The notes under the pieces: model-generated
What the model was told of the DNA's origin: nothing
Seen by the model: only the letters and a program-made list of their open reading frames with translations
Databases searched by the model: none
Program-made: the position numbers and the translations under genes
Shown: positions 1 through 9,230 of the stretch, in pieces
Position numbering within the stretch: position 1 is the stretch's first letter
Layout of the letters: each line of letters starts with the position of its first letter
Assembly (NCBI RefSeq): GCF_003234185.1
Contig: NZ_QKSM01000001.1
Span: 496,001 to 560,000, forward strand
DNA length: 64,000 nucleotides
Direction: 5' to 3'
DNA from: Curtobacterium sp. MCSS17_008
Lineage (GTDB): Bacteria > Actinomycetota > Actinomycetes > Actinomycetales > Microbacteriaceae

Positions 1-1406
1 TCGAAGCGGAGCACGTCGGGGACGGGCACCTCGTCGAGCTTGCCGTTCGTGCCGGCCCAGATCGAGACGACCTGCTCCTCCACCGGGTACGGCGAGTACT
101 GCGGCTGCTTGAGGAGCTCGGTCAGACGCGCACCGCGGTCGAGCTGACGGCGCGACGCCTGGTCGAGGTCGGACGCGAACATCGCGAACGCCTCGAGGGA
201 GCGGTACTGCGCCAGCTCGAGCTTGAGCGTGCCGGAGACCTTCTTGATCGACTTGACCTGTGCGTCACCACCGACGCGCGACACCGAGATGCCCACGTCG
301 ACGGCCGGGCGCTGGTTCGCGTTGAACAGGTCCGACTGCAGGAAGATCTGGCCGTCGGTGATCGAGATCACGTTGGTCGGGATGTAGGCCGAGACGTCGT
401 TCGCCTTGGTCTCGATGATCGGCAGACCCGTCATCGAACCGGCACCGAGGTCGTCGGACAGCTTGGCGCAACGCTCCAGCAGGCGGGAGTGCAGGTAGAA
501 GACGTCACCCGGGTACGCCTCGCGGCCCGGCGGACGACGCAGCAGCAGCGACACGGCGCGGTAGGCCTCGGCCTGCTTCGACAGGTCGTCGAAGATGATG
601 AGGACGTGCTTGCCGCCGTACATCCAGTGCTGGCCGATGGCCGAACCGGTGTAGGGGGCGAGGTACTTGAAGCCGGCCGGGTCGGAGGCCGGGGCGGCGA
701 CGATGGTGGTGTACTCCATCGCGCCGGCGTCCTCGAGCGCGCCCTTGACGGAGGCGATCGTGGACCCCTTCTGGCCGATCGCGACGTAGATGCAGCGGAC
801 CTGCTTGTCCTCGTCGCCCGACTCCCAGTTGGCCTTCTGGTTGATGATCGTGTCGATCGCGATGGCCGTCTTGCCGGTCTGGCGGTCGCCGATGATCAGC
901 TGACGCTGACCGCGGCCGACGGGGATCATCGCGTCGATGGCCTTGATGCCGGTCTGCAGCGGCTCGTGGACCGACTTGCGGGACATGACGCCCGGGGCCT
1001 GGAGCTCGAGGGCGCGGCGGCCCTCGGCCTGGATCTCGCCGAGACCGTCGATCGGGTTGCCGAGCGGGTCGACCACGCGACCCAGGAAGCCGTCGCCGAC
1101 GGGGGCCGAGAGGACCTCGCCGGTGCGGGTGACCTCCTGGCCCTCTTCGATGCCGCCGAACTCGCCGAGCACGATGGCGCCGATCTCGTCCTCGTCGAGG
1201 TTCTGCGCGAGACCGAGGGTCCCGTCCTCGAAGCGGATGAGCTCGTTCGCCATGACGCCGGGGAGGCCCTCGACGTGCGCGATGCCGTCACCGGCGTCGG
1301 TGACGTGCCCGACCTCGGCCGTGGAGGCCTTCGTCGGCTCGTAGTTCGAGACGAAGTCCTTCAGGGCATCACGGATCTCATCGGGGCTGATGGTGATGTC
1401 TGCCAT
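1..1406 (-). CDS. atpA: F1Fo ATP synthase subunit alpha (partial, C-terminus off the window)
   Basis: Nucleotide-binding alpha subunit of the F1 head, which alternates with beta around gamma in H+-driven ATP synthesis at the inner face of the membrane. About 468 residues are visible; the family is about 545 long, so the C-terminal bundle is missing beyond the left edge. The P-loop GDRQTGKT lies at residues 173-180 and the Walker B IIFDD at 270-274. The ATG at 1406 follows an AAGGAAA ribosome-binding site. The gap from atpH is 109 nt, the longest in this operon. Identification is firm. Confidence 0.98.
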   Translation of the reverse strand, partial: MADITISPDEIRDALKDFVSNYEPTKASTAEVGHVTDAGDGIAHVEGLPGVMANELIRFEDGTLGLAQNLDEDEIGAIVLGEFGGIEEGQEVTRTGEVLSAPVGDGFLGRVVDPLGNPIDGLGEIQAEGRRALELQAPGVMSRKSVHEPLQTGIKAIDAMIPVGRGQRQLIIGDRQTGKTAIAIDTIINQKANWESGDEDKQVRCIYVAIGQKGSTIASVKGALEDAGAMEYTTIVAAPASDPAGFKYLAPYTGSAIGQHWMYGGKHVLIIFDDLSKQAEAYRAVSLLLRRPPGREAYPGDVFYLHSRLLERCAKLSDDLGAGSMTGLPIIETKANDVSAYIPTNVISITDGQIFLQSDLFNANQRPAVDVGISVSRVGGDAQVKSIKKVSGTLKLELAQYRSLEAFAMFASDLDQASRRQLDRGARLTELLKQPQYSPYPVEEQVVSIWAGTNGKLDEVPVPDVLRF

Positions 1407-1515
1407 GGGATTTTCCTTGTTGGTTTCCGGGGCCCTTCGGCTCCGAGAGGGTGATGCTGCCCGGTGAGGGGCAGTTCCCGTTGTGGACTTGGAGGAGTCG
1501 GCTTCGACGGTACGC

Positions 1516-2310
1516 TCAGCCGGCGAGCTGGAGCCGGAGCTCCGACAGGCGCGTGGACACCGTGCCGTCGATGACGTCGCCACCGACCTGCACGCGGACC
1601 CCGCCGACGACCGCGGGGTCGACGACCTGGTTCACGCTGACGTCCTTGCCGTAGCGCTCGGCGATGCCACGGGCGACGCGGGCCGCCTGGCCATCGGAGA
1701 GCGGCGAGGCCGTGATGACCGTCGCGACGACCTTGCCGGCCTGGTCGGCCACGATGCGCGAGGCGTCGCGGACGATCTCACCGATGCGGCGACCCCGCGG
1801 CTGCTGCACGAGGTGCTCCAGGATCGCGGTGGTCTGCGGCGAGACCTTGGAACCGACGAGGCGCTGCACGAGCGCACCCTTCTCCGACGGGCTGCCGAGC
1901 TTGGTGCCCAGCGCCAGCTCGAGGGCGGCGTCCGAACGGACGGCGGTCTCGAAGGAGAACAGCTCGGCCTCGATCGACGTCTCCGCCGATGCGGTCCGGG
2001 CGACGGCGCGGATCCCCGCGTCCTCGATCCCTGCCAGCAGGTCCTGCTGCGAGGACCAGCGCGAGCCGGCCACCGCGGTCAGGACCGCACGCGTGGCGTC
2101 GGACTGGCCGCCGAAGACGCGGTCGATGACCGCCTTCTTCCCGACGACGTCAGCCGTCGGGTCGGCGAGCAGACCGAGCAGCTGGGGCGCCCCGGCGACC
2201 GCACGCCCTGCGGCGAGGATCTCGACACCCGTGCCGAGCTGGACGGCGTCGCCGAGGTCGGCGAGCACCGCCCGCGTCGACGCGAGCGCTTCCCTGGTGG
2301 CGCTGCGCAT
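1516..2310 (-). CDS. atpH: F1Fo ATP synthase subunit delta
   Basis: Peripheral-stalk subunit that joins the top of F1 to the b subunits (OSCP in mitochondria). The 264 residues match the long actinobacterial form. The C-terminal half (about 185-264) carries the conserved delta signature, with repeated V-V-A-T-V and a final LRLQLAG. It starts 2 nt after atpF ends, so the two are probably translationally coupled. It is a separate gene, not the b-delta fusion found in mycobacteria. Confidence 0.95.
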   Translation of the reverse strand: MRSATREALASTRAVLADLGDAVQLGTGVEILAAGRAVAGAPQLLGLLADPTADVVGKKAVIDRVFGGQSDATRAVLTAVAGSRWSSQQDLLAGIEDAGIRAVARTASAETSIEAELFSFETAVRSDAALELALGTKLGSPSEKGALVQRLVGSKVSPQTTAILEHLVQQPRGRRIGEIVRDASRIVADQAGKVVATVITASPLSDGQAARVARGIAERYGKDVSVNQVVDPAVVGGVRVQVGGDVIDGTVSTRLSELRLQLAG

Positions 2311-2312
2311 GG

Positions 2313-2867
2313 TCAGCGCTCCCCGGCCGTCTGGCCCTGCGACGCCTCGAGGTCGGCGAGGAAGCGGTCGACGACCGCAGCCGACTTCGCGTCGTCCTTG
2401 AGGGACTCCCCGATCACACCGGAGGCGAGGTCGAGGGCGAGGGTGCCCACCTCGCTTCGCAGCGACTGGAGCGCGCTCTGACGCTCGGCCTCGATCTGCG
2501 CCTGGGCGTTGGCGGTGATGCGTGCTGCATCGGCCTGCGCCTGCTCGCGGACCTCGTTGCCGATCGCGGTCGCGTCGGCGCGGGCCTGCTCGCGGATCCG
2601 CGACGCCTCGGCACGCGCGTCGGCGAGCTGCTTGTTGTACTCGTCGAGTGCAGCGGCGGCCTGCTCCTGAGCGGCCTCCGCCTTCTTGATGCCACCCTCG
2701 ATGGCCTCGGTGCGCTCATCGAGCATCTTCGTGATGCGCGGCGTCACGACGCGCCACATCACGAGGAAGATGATGACGAAGGCCACCGCGGACCACACGA
2801 TGTCGTACACCGGTGGGATCAGCGGATTGTGGGTCTCCTCCGCCGCGATGATGAGTGCAGTCTGCAT
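2313..2867 (-). CDS. atpF: F1Fo ATP synthase subunit b
   Basis: Membrane-anchored peripheral-stalk subunit. One transmembrane helix (about residues 20-42, rich in V, I and F) is followed by a long charged, Ala/Glu/Gln-rich helix (about 50-180) that would form the right-handed coiled-coil stalk. At 184 residues it has normal length. It sits between atpE and atpH in the standard order. Confidence 0.95.
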   Translation of the reverse strand: MQTALIIAAEETHNPLIPPVYDIVWSAVAFVIIFLVMWRVVTPRITKMLDERTEAIEGGIKKAEAAQEQAAAALDEYNKQLADARAEASRIREQARADATAIGNEVREQAQADAARITANAQAQIEAERQSALQSLRSEVGTLALDLASGVIGESLKDDAKSAAVVDRFLADLEASQGQTAGER

Positions 2868-2876
2868 CGAGAAGCC

Positions 2877-3161
<285 letters not shown>

Positions 3162-3169
3162 TCAGTAGG

Positions 3170-4039
3170 TCAGTGCTCGTCAGCCAGCGCCAGCTGGATG
3201 TACACAGCGGTCAGCAGCATGAAGACGTACGCCTGCAGCAGCGCGACGAGGATCTCGAAGAAGCTGAACGCGATGCCGAACGCCAGGGTCCCGATGCCGA
3301 AGAGCTTGAACAGGCTCTCGGCGTCGAAGAAGAAGAACCAGGTGGCCGAGAAGAAGAGCACCAGGAGGAGGTGACCGACGACCATGTTCATCAGGAGTCG
3401 CAGCGTCAGCGTCACCGGACGGAGCACGAAGGTCGAGACGAGCTCGATCGGCGTCACGATGATGTAGAGGTACCACGGCACGCCGGGCGGGAAGAGCGCG
3501 TTCCGGAGGAACGTGCCCGGGTGCTTGCGCAGACCCGCGTAGATGAACGCGACGTACGCGACGATCGCGAGGATCATCGGCATCGCGATGCGGCTGGTGC
3601 CGGCGATGTTCATGAACGGGATGAGACCCGTCAGGTTCATGAAGAGCACACCGAAGAAGATGGTGGCGAGGAGCGGCAGGAAGCGCTTGCCGTCCTTCTC
3701 ACCGAGGTTGTCGAAGGTGTTGCGGCGGACGACGTCGAACGCGTACTCGATGAAGGCCTGTCCGCGGTTCGGGACCAGCTTCAGCGCACGGGTCCCGACG
3801 AACGCGAAGACGAGCAGCACGGCCACCGCGAACAGGCGGATGAGGACGATGCGGTCCATCTCGATCGGGGTCCCGGCGAAGAAGATCGGGTCCGGGAAGA
3901 ACTCGTTGATCGACGGACCATGGAATTCGGCGGCCTTGCTGCTCCCCGCCGCCACGGTGTTGGCCGCGGCGGTGAGGGACAGGGGAAGAGCGTGGGATAG
4001 CAGCGCTGTCTCCTGTGTCGGCGCGCGCACACACGGCAC
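3170..4039 (-). CDS. atpB: F1Fo ATP synthase subunit a
   Basis: Membrane stator subunit that forms the two proton half-channels against the c-ring. The essential Arg lies in TLRLLMNM of the fourth helix, and about five or six hydrophobic segments are visible. The start is uncertain. A GTG at 4039 opens the frame but has no ribosome-binding site, whereas a CTG at 4003 follows AGGAG by 6 nt and would give MLSHALPLSL. Gene length is 289 or 277 residues accordingly. Gene identity is firm. Confidence 0.96.
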   Translation of the reverse strand: MPCVRAPTQETALLSHALPLSLTAAANTVAAGSSKAAEFHGPSINEFFPDPIFFAGTPIEMDRIVLIRLFAVAVLLVFAFVGTRALKLVPNRGQAFIEYAFDVVRRNTFDNLGEKDGKRFLPLLATIFFGVLFMNLTGLIPFMNIAGTSRIAMPMILAIVAYVAFIYAGLRKHPGTFLRNALFPPGVPWYLYIIVTPIELVSTFVLRPVTLTLRLLMNMVVGHLLLVLFFSATWFFFFDAESLFKLFGIGTLAFGIAFSFFEILVALLQAYVFMLLTAVYIQLALADEH

Positions 4040-4134
4040 GCGATGGTGGACTTTGTGGAGGCTCGTCCGCTCCGAGCGAGGCTCCGGACGCGGACTTCGA
4101 GAAGCCTATCAGGTGCGAGAGGCTTCTCGGGCTC

Positions 4135-4638
4135 TCAGGGGCGGGGGGTGTCGTTCCCAGCGTCGGCGGAGCCGCCGGACGCGGACGAGCCACCGTCACC
4201 GGGCAGGGCCACGCCGATCGGGATGCGGGCCTTCGCCACGGCGACGACGTCGATCACCAGGGAGCCGACGACCCCGACGATGATGACGACGGCGAGCACC
4301 GGGAAGTCCACCCAGGCACGGTCGCGCAGCGCGATGAGGACCACCAGGAACAGCACGAACTTCAGGATCCACGTGCCCATCACGATGCCGAAGAAGGCGC
4401 CCGAGATCATCTGCCCCTTCGACACCCGGAGAGCGACCAGGACCGAGACGGCGGTGAGGCCGAGGAAGACCACGCTGAGCACGGCGCCGAGCAGACCGCC
4501 CGCGAGACCCGGCGTGCCGGCGACGACGAGTCCCGTGACTCCCCCGACGACGGCCAGGGCGACGGCGAGCACGGCCGCCCAGATGAGGATCCGGCGGAAC
4601 ACCGGCCGGACGTGGTCGAGGGCGTTCGGTGCGGTCAC
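4135..4638 (-). CDS. AtpI-like small membrane protein
   Basis: A 167-residue protein with four hydrophobic segments (about residues 19-38, 45-65, 86-106 and 113-135) and a Gly/Ser/Asp-rich polar tail. Its place directly before atpB, and its size, fit the AtpI / ATP synthase protein I group, which assists c-ring assembly or ion supply. I call it by position and topology because the sequence itself is weakly conserved. The GTG at 4638 overlaps the preceding stop as GTGA and has a GGAG ribosome-binding site 7 nt upstream. Confidence 0.75.
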   Translation of the reverse strand: MTAPNALDHVRPVFRRILIWAAVLAVALAVVGGVTGLVVAGTPGLAGGLLGAVLSVVFLGLTAVSVLVALRVSKGQMISGAFFGIVMGTWILKFVLFLVVLIALRDRAWVDFPVLAVVIIVGVVGSLVIDVVAVAKARIPIGVALPGDGGSSASGGSADAGNDTPRP

Positions 4639-5861
4639 GAGGGGTCTCCAGGGATCGATCGTTCGTTGGCGGCGCGGTCGAGCGGGTCGAGGCTGGCGTC
4701 GACCACGGTGTTCGAGCGGGTGGCGGCCTGCGCGGCGAACTCGGCGCGCTTGCGGCCGAGCGGGGCGAAGGTGGCGATCGCGCACACGGTGAAGCCCACG
4801 GCGACGAAGGTCACGACCCAGTACCACTCGACGAACAGGAACAGCAGGCACCCGAAGGCGACCGTCGCCGTCCATGCGTAGAAGACGAGCACGGCGTGGA
4901 AGTGCGAGTGCCCCATGTCGAGCAGGCGGTGGTGCAGGTGCTTGCGGTCGGCCGAGAACGGCGACTTCCCCGCACTCAGACGGCGGGTGACGGCGAGGCC
5001 GAAGTCGAGGATCGGCACGATCAGGATCGCGAACGGCAGCAGGATCGGGATGAACGCCGGCAGCAGGGCCTGGCGGGTCTGGATCACCGCCGGGTCGATG
5101 TTGCCCGTCACCGAGACGGCGCTCGTGGCCATGAGGAACCCCACGAGCAGCGCCCCCGCGTCGCCCATGAAGAGCTTCGCCGGGTGCCAGTTGAGGACGA
5201 GGAAGCCGCAGCAGGCACCCACGAGCACCGCCGTCAGCAGCGACGGCAGGTTGAAGAAGAACTCCGTCTGCACGACCACGCGGTTGATGAAGAACGTGTA
5301 GAGGAAGAACACGCCGCCCGCGATGATCGCGACGCCCGCGACCAGGCCGTCGAGTCCGTCGATGAAGTTCACCGCGTTCATCACGAGCACGACGGCGAGC
5401 ACGGTGAAGATCAGGCTCATGTACGACGACCCGACGCCGAGCGTGTTGCCGATCGGCAAGGAGACGATCGCCACGCCCTGCCACGCCAGGATCCCCGCGG
5501 CGATGATCTGCCCGGCGAGCTTCGTCATCCAGTCGAGGTCCCAGATGTCGTCGGCGACGCCGAGCACCACGATGATCGTCGCCCCGGCCAGGACCGCGAG
5601 GACGCGACCCGGCTCCGAGAACACCAGCCGGAAGTAGTCGGTACCGGCGATCGACGGGAAGAGGAACCAGGCCGCCAGGAGCGAGACGATGACCCCGAGG
5701 TACATCGCGATGCCGCCCAACCGGGGCGTGGGCGTGCGGTGCACGTCACGCTCGCGGACCTTGGGGTACCAGCCGTACCGCAGGCCGAGCTTCCACACCG
5801 CCCAGCTGCACACGAAGCTCACGACGGCCGCGATGGCCCCCGCGAGCAGGTAGTACTTCAC
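4635..5861 (-). CDS. WecA/TagO-type polyprenyl-phosphate N-acetylhexosamine-1-phosphate transferase
   Basis: Glycosyltransferase family 4 membrane enzyme (408 residues, about 11 helices). The family moves a sugar-1-phosphate from a UDP-sugar to undecaprenyl phosphate, the first step of cell-wall glycopolymer assembly. Marks are GVADDIWDLDW with D104/D105, NFIDGLDG at 165-172, PAKLFMGDAG, and the late HHRLLDMGHSH, which separates WecA/TagO-like enzymes from MraY. It overlaps the AtpI-like gene by 4 nt and the sua5-type gene by 4 nt, so all belong to one transcript. The donor sugar cannot be read from the sequence. Confidence 0.92.
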   Translation of the reverse strand: MKYYLLAGAIAAVVSFVCSWAVWKLGLRYGWYPKVRERDVHRTPTPRLGGIAMYLGVIVSLLAAWFLFPSIAGTDYFRLVFSEPGRVLAVLAGATIIVVLGVADDIWDLDWMTKLAGQIIAAGILAWQGVAIVSLPIGNTLGVGSSYMSLIFTVLAVVLVMNAVNFIDGLDGLVAGVAIIAGGVFFLYTFFINRVVVQTEFFFNLPSLLTAVLVGACCGFLVLNWHPAKLFMGDAGALLVGFLMATSAVSVTGNIDPAVIQTRQALLPAFIPILLPFAILIVPILDFGLAVTRRLSAGKSPFSADRKHLHHRLLDMGHSHFHAVLVFYAWTATVAFGCLLFLFVEWYWVVTFVAVGFTVCAIATFAPLGRKRAEFAAQAATRSNTVVDASLDPLDRAANERSIPGDPS

Positions 5862-6532
5862 GTCACCAGGTCGGCTCCGACGACCCGGACGATGTCCTCG
5901 TCGGCGATCACCCCGTGCCGCACGATCGTGAGCTTCCCGCCGGTGGACAGCGCGGTCGCGTCCACGATCGTGGAGCCGGTCGACGCTGCGAAGCCGTCGT
6001 GCAGCGCGAGCGGGCCGCCGTCGAGGTACACCGACACACTGTCGCCGAGCATCGACTCGGCCTGGTCGACGTCCATCGCTGCGGGGTCGCCGGTGAAGTT
6101 GGCGGACGACACCGCGAGCGGCCCGACCTCCTGCAGGAGCTCGAGGGCGATCCGCGAGTCGGGCATGCGCAGGGCGACGGTGCCCCGGGTCTCCCCCAGG
6201 TCCCAGTCGAGCGACGGCTGCGCACGGAGGATCACGGTGAGCCCGCCCGGCCAGAACTCGTCCACGAGGTCGCGCACCTGCTGCGGGATCTCGGTCGCCA
6301 GGGCCTCGAGCGTCGGCGGCCCGGGGATGAGGACGGGCGGCGGCGACTGGCGCGTGCGGCCCTTCGCGTCGAGCAGCCGCTGGACGGCGGTCGCGCTGAA
6401 GGCGTCCGCAGCGACGCCGTAGACGGTGTCGGTGGGGACGACGACGAGCTCGCCCCGCCCGAGCGCGGCACGTGCGAGCCGCATCCCGGTCAGGAGCCCG
6501 TCGGGGTCGGTGCAGTCGTATCGGGAGGCCAT
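5858..6532 (-). CDS. L-threonylcarbamoyladenylate synthase (Sua5/YrdC/YciO family)
   Basis: Makes threonylcarbamoyl-AMP from Thr, bicarbonate and ATP for the t6A37 modification of ANN-decoding tRNAs. The 224-residue protein has the YrdC-domain marks VVVPTDTVYGVAADA (about 33-47), KGRTRQSPPP, PGGLTVIL and AVSSANFTGDPA. The C-terminal Sua5 domain is absent, so it is the short TsaC-like form. It lies downstream of prmC in the usual actinobacterial block, but its ATG at 6532 has its own promoter facing the HAD gene. Confidence 0.93.
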   Translation of the reverse strand: MASRYDCTDPDGLLTGMRLARAALGRGELVVVPTDTVYGVAADAFSATAVQRLLDAKGRTRQSPPPVLIPGPPTLEALATEIPQQVRDLVDEFWPGGLTVILRAQPSLDWDLGETRGTVALRMPDSRIALELLQEVGPLAVSSANFTGDPAAMDVDQAESMLGDSVSVYLDGGPLALHDGFAASTGSTIVDATALSTGGKLTIVRHGVIADEDIVRVVGADLVT

Positions 6533-6541
6533 GACTCGACG

Positions 6542-6547
6542 ATGATA
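6542..6547 (-). promoter_or_regulatory. -10 box of the Sua5-family gene
   Basis: Read on the minus strand the box is TATCAT, 9 nt before the ATG at 6532. This is close enough for a leaderless or nearly leaderless mRNA. It lies back-to-back with the HAD gene promoter inside a 36-bp divergent gap. Confidence 0.5.
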
Positions 6548-6568
6548 GTGCGCCACAATGGTGCCATC

Positions 6569-7213
6569 GTGAACGAGACGCCCGCGCCCCGACTCCTGTT
6601 CCTCTTCGACATGGACGAGGTGCTCGTCCGGTACGACTGGCGCGTCCGCATGGCGGCCCTCGCCGAGTACACCGGGCACTCCTTCGACGAGCTCCGTCGT
6701 CGCTGGTGGGACTGCGGGGACGAGGCCCGTGCCGAGGCCGGGCACTACGCCGACGGCGACGCGTACCTGGCCGCGTTCACCGAGGCGATGGGCTGCGACG
6801 TGCCCGAGGCGGACTGGGCCCGGATCCGGGGTGCGGCGATGTCGGAGCTCCCCGAGCGGATCGAGGCGGTGCGGATCGCCGCGGAGCACGGGCGCGTCGG
6901 CCTGCTCACGAACAACGGTCCGCTGGCCGGACGCTGGATCGGTCGCTGGGCGCCGTCCCTGCCCCCGCTGTTCGGCGAGCACCTGGACACGACGAGCAAC
7001 TTCGGCGCGCGGAAGCCCGAACCCGAGGTCTTCGAGCGGGCGCTCGCCCACCACGGGGTCTCCGCCGAGCACACGTTCTTCGCCGACGACATGCCGGTCA
7101 ACGTGGAGGGGGCACGCCGCGTCGGCATCCACGCGGTGCTCGTCGACGAGCACACCGACCTGCGCACGGCGGTCCGCGACTTCGTCGCCGCGCGCACCAC
7201 CCAGCTCGCCTGA
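6569..7213 (+). CDS. HAD-superfamily hydrolase
   Basis: A 214-residue cytoplasmic phosphatase-like HAD protein. Motif I is LLFLFDMDEVLV (DxD with Glu in place of the usual Gly), motif II LLTNNG, the motif III Lys is in ARKPEPEVF, and motif IV is FFADDMP. A helical cap lies between motifs I and II, as in subfamily IA. The start is GTG at 6569; an in-frame ATG at 6542 overlaps the opposite promoter and is less likely. Substrate unknown. It is the only plus-strand gene inside the minus-strand housekeeping block. Confidence 0.8.
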   Translation: MNETPAPRLLFLFDMDEVLVRYDWRVRMAALAEYTGHSFDELRRRWWDCGDEARAEAGHYADGDAYLAAFTEAMGCDVPEADWARIRGAAMSELPERIEAVRIAAEHGRVGLLTNNGPLAGRWIGRWAPSLPPLFGEHLDTTSNFGARKPEPEVFERALAHHGVSAEHTFFADDMPVNVEGARRVGIHAVLVDEHTDLRTAVRDFVAARTTQLA

Positions 7214-7252
7214 GCAGCTCCGGGACGGCCGGGAGGCGCGGCGCCGGTCCGA

Positions 7253-8131
7253 CTAGCGGGTCGCGGTGGTCGTCCGGTCGCGCCCGGTCAGGTCGACGTG
7301 CGTCTCCGGGGACCGGAACCCCCGACGGGCGAGGACCTCGCGCACGCCGGCACCCTGCTGCTCCGCGTGCTCGATGACGAGCAGCCCGCCCGGCACGAGC
7401 AGGCGCCAGGCCGTCCCGGTCAGCGCGCGCACCGCGTCGAGACCGTCCGCTCCCCCGTACAGCGCGAGCGCGGGGTCGTGGTCGCGGACCTCGGGATCGA
7501 CCGGCACCATGTCGTCGGGCACGTACGGCGGGTTCGACACCACGACCGACACCGTCCCGTCGAGTTCGGGCAGCGCGTCGGCGAGGTCCCCCTCGACGAG
7601 CCGCACCGTGCCGCCGTGCGCGTCGACGTTGCGCCGGGTCCACGGCAGGGCGTCCGACGAGCGCTCGACCGCGTAGACCACGGCGTTCGGCACCTCGGTG
7701 TCCATCGCGATGGCGATCGCGCCGCTCCCGGAACCCAGGTCCACGGCGACCGGGGCCGGTACTGCGGTGGCGCGGAGCGCGTCGATCGCGAACTGCACGA
7801 CACCCTCGGTCTCCGGCCGCGGGACGAAGACGCCGGGTCCCACCGCGAGGGTGAGCGCGCGGAAGTGCGCCTCGCCCGTGACGTGCTGCAGCGGCTCGCG
7901 GGTCGCGCGCCGGGCGACCGCGTGCCGGAACCGCTCGACGTGCTCGGAGGCGATCGCGCCCCCGGTCAGCGCGCGCGCCTGCACCGCACCGCGCGACGTG
8001 TCGGTCGCCCAGGCGAGCAGGAGCTCGGCGTCCACCTGCGGGGTCGGCACGCCGGACGCACCGAGCGCCGCGGCCGCCTCCCTGAGGAGACGGTCCGCGG
8101 CGAACGTGCCGGCCGCGGCGTCGTCGGTCAC
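7253..8131 (-). CDS. prmC: Release factor glutamine methyltransferase
   Basis: Methylates the Gln of the GGQ motif in release factors using S-adenosylmethionine. The 292-residue protein has an N-terminal helical domain, the SAM-binding VAVDLGSGSGAIAIAM, and the catalytic NPPYVP that positions the Gln amide. It follows prfA (its substrate) by 13 nt, the normal partnership. It starts with GTG. Confidence 0.95.
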   Translation of the reverse strand: MTDDAAAGTFAADRLLREAAAALGASGVPTPQVDAELLLAWATDTSRGAVQARALTGGAIASEHVERFRHAVARRATREPLQHVTGEAHFRALTLAVGPGVFVPRPETEGVVQFAIDALRATAVPAPVAVDLGSGSGAIAIAMDTEVPNAVVYAVERSSDALPWTRRNVDAHGGTVRLVEGDLADALPELDGTVSVVVSNPPYVPDDMVPVDPEVRDHDPALALYGGADGLDAVRALTGTAWRLLVPGGLLVIEHAEQQGAGVREVLARRGFRSPETHVDLTGRDRTTTATR

Positions 8132-8144
8132 GCGGCGGTCCCCA

Positions 8145-9227
8145 TCAGGCGTCCTGGTCGCCGATGGCGGCCAGTCGGGCCTCTTCGTCCGCCGCGATGG
8201 CGGACCGGACGACGGGCTCGAGCGCGCCGTTCATCACGCGGTCCAGGTCGTACGCCTTGTACCCGGTGCGGTGGTCCGCGATGCGGTTCTCCGGGAAGTT
8301 GTACGTGCGGATGCGCTCCGACCGGTCCATGCCGCGGATCTGCGACCTGCGCGCGTCCGAGGCGATGGCGTCGAGCTCCTCCTGCTGCTTCGCGAGGATG
8401 CGGGCACGCAGGACGCGCATCGCCGCCTCACGGTTCTGCAACTGCGACTTCTCGTTCTGCATCGCCACCGTGATGCCCGTGGGCAGGTGCGTGATGCGGA
8501 CCGCGGAGTCCGTCGTGTTGACGGACTGTCCACCGGGGCCGGAGGACCGGTAGACGTCGATCTTCAGGTCGTTCTGGTTGATCTGCACCTCTTCGGGCTC
8601 GTCGACCTCGGGGAAGACGAGCACGCCCGTGGTCGACGTGTGGATGCGGCCCTGCGACTCGGTCGCCGGCACGCGCTGGACGCGGTGCACGCCGCCCTCG
8701 TACTTCAGGTGCGCCCAGACGCCCTGCGACGGGTCGGTCGCGTTCGACTTGATCGCCACCTGGACGTCCTTGTAGCCGCCCAGGTCCGACTCGGTGCGCT
8801 CGAGGAGCTCGACCTTCCAGCCCTTCGACTCGGCGTAGTGCGAGTACATGCGCAGGAGGTCGGCCGCGAACAACGCGGACTCCTCGCCGCCCTCGCCGCC
8901 CTTGATCTCCATGATGACGTCACGGCCGTCGTCCGGGTCGCGCGGGATGAGCAGCCGACGGAGACGCTCCTGGCGCTCCGTCAGCTGCTCCTCGAGCGCG
9001 GGGACCTCGTCCGCGAACGCCTCGTCCTCGCGGGCGAGCTCCTGTGCGGCGGCGAGGTCGTTCCCCGCCGCCTGCCAGGCCTCGTACGCGGCCTTGATCT
9101 GGCTGAGCTCGGCGTACCGCCGGTTCACCTTCTTCGCCCGGGCGGCATCGGCGTGGAGCGCGGGGTCCGACAGCTGCTGCGTCAGGTCCTCGTGTTCCGC
9201 CAGCAGCCCCGCTACCGACTCGAACAC
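8145..9227 (-). CDS. prfA: Peptide chain release factor 1
   Basis: Reads UAA and UAG stop codons and triggers peptide release on the ribosome. The 360-residue protein carries the anticodon-like PAT tripeptide in RVPATESQG, specific to RF1, and the catalytic SGPGGQSVN. An N-terminal helical domain and acidic [10 protein letters not shown] complete the normal layout. Its ATG lies 3 nt after the rho stop codon. Confidence 0.98.
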   Translation of the reverse strand: MFESVAGLLAEHEDLTQQLSDPALHADAARAKKVNRRYAELSQIKAAYEAWQAAGNDLAAAQELAREDEAFADEVPALEEQLTERQERLRRLLIPRDPDDGRDVIMEIKGGEGGEESALFAADLLRMYSHYAESKGWKVELLERTESDLGGYKDVQVAIKSNATDPSQGVWAHLKYEGGVHRVQRVPATESQGRIHTSTTGVLVFPEVDEPEEVQINQNDLKIDVYRSSGPGGQSVNTTDSAVRITHLPTGITVAMQNEKSQLQNREAAMRVLRARILAKQQEELDAIASDARRSQIRGMDRSERIRTYNFPENRIADHRTGYKAYDLDRVMNGALEPVVRSAIAADEEARLAAIGDQDA

Positions 9228-9230
9228 GCC

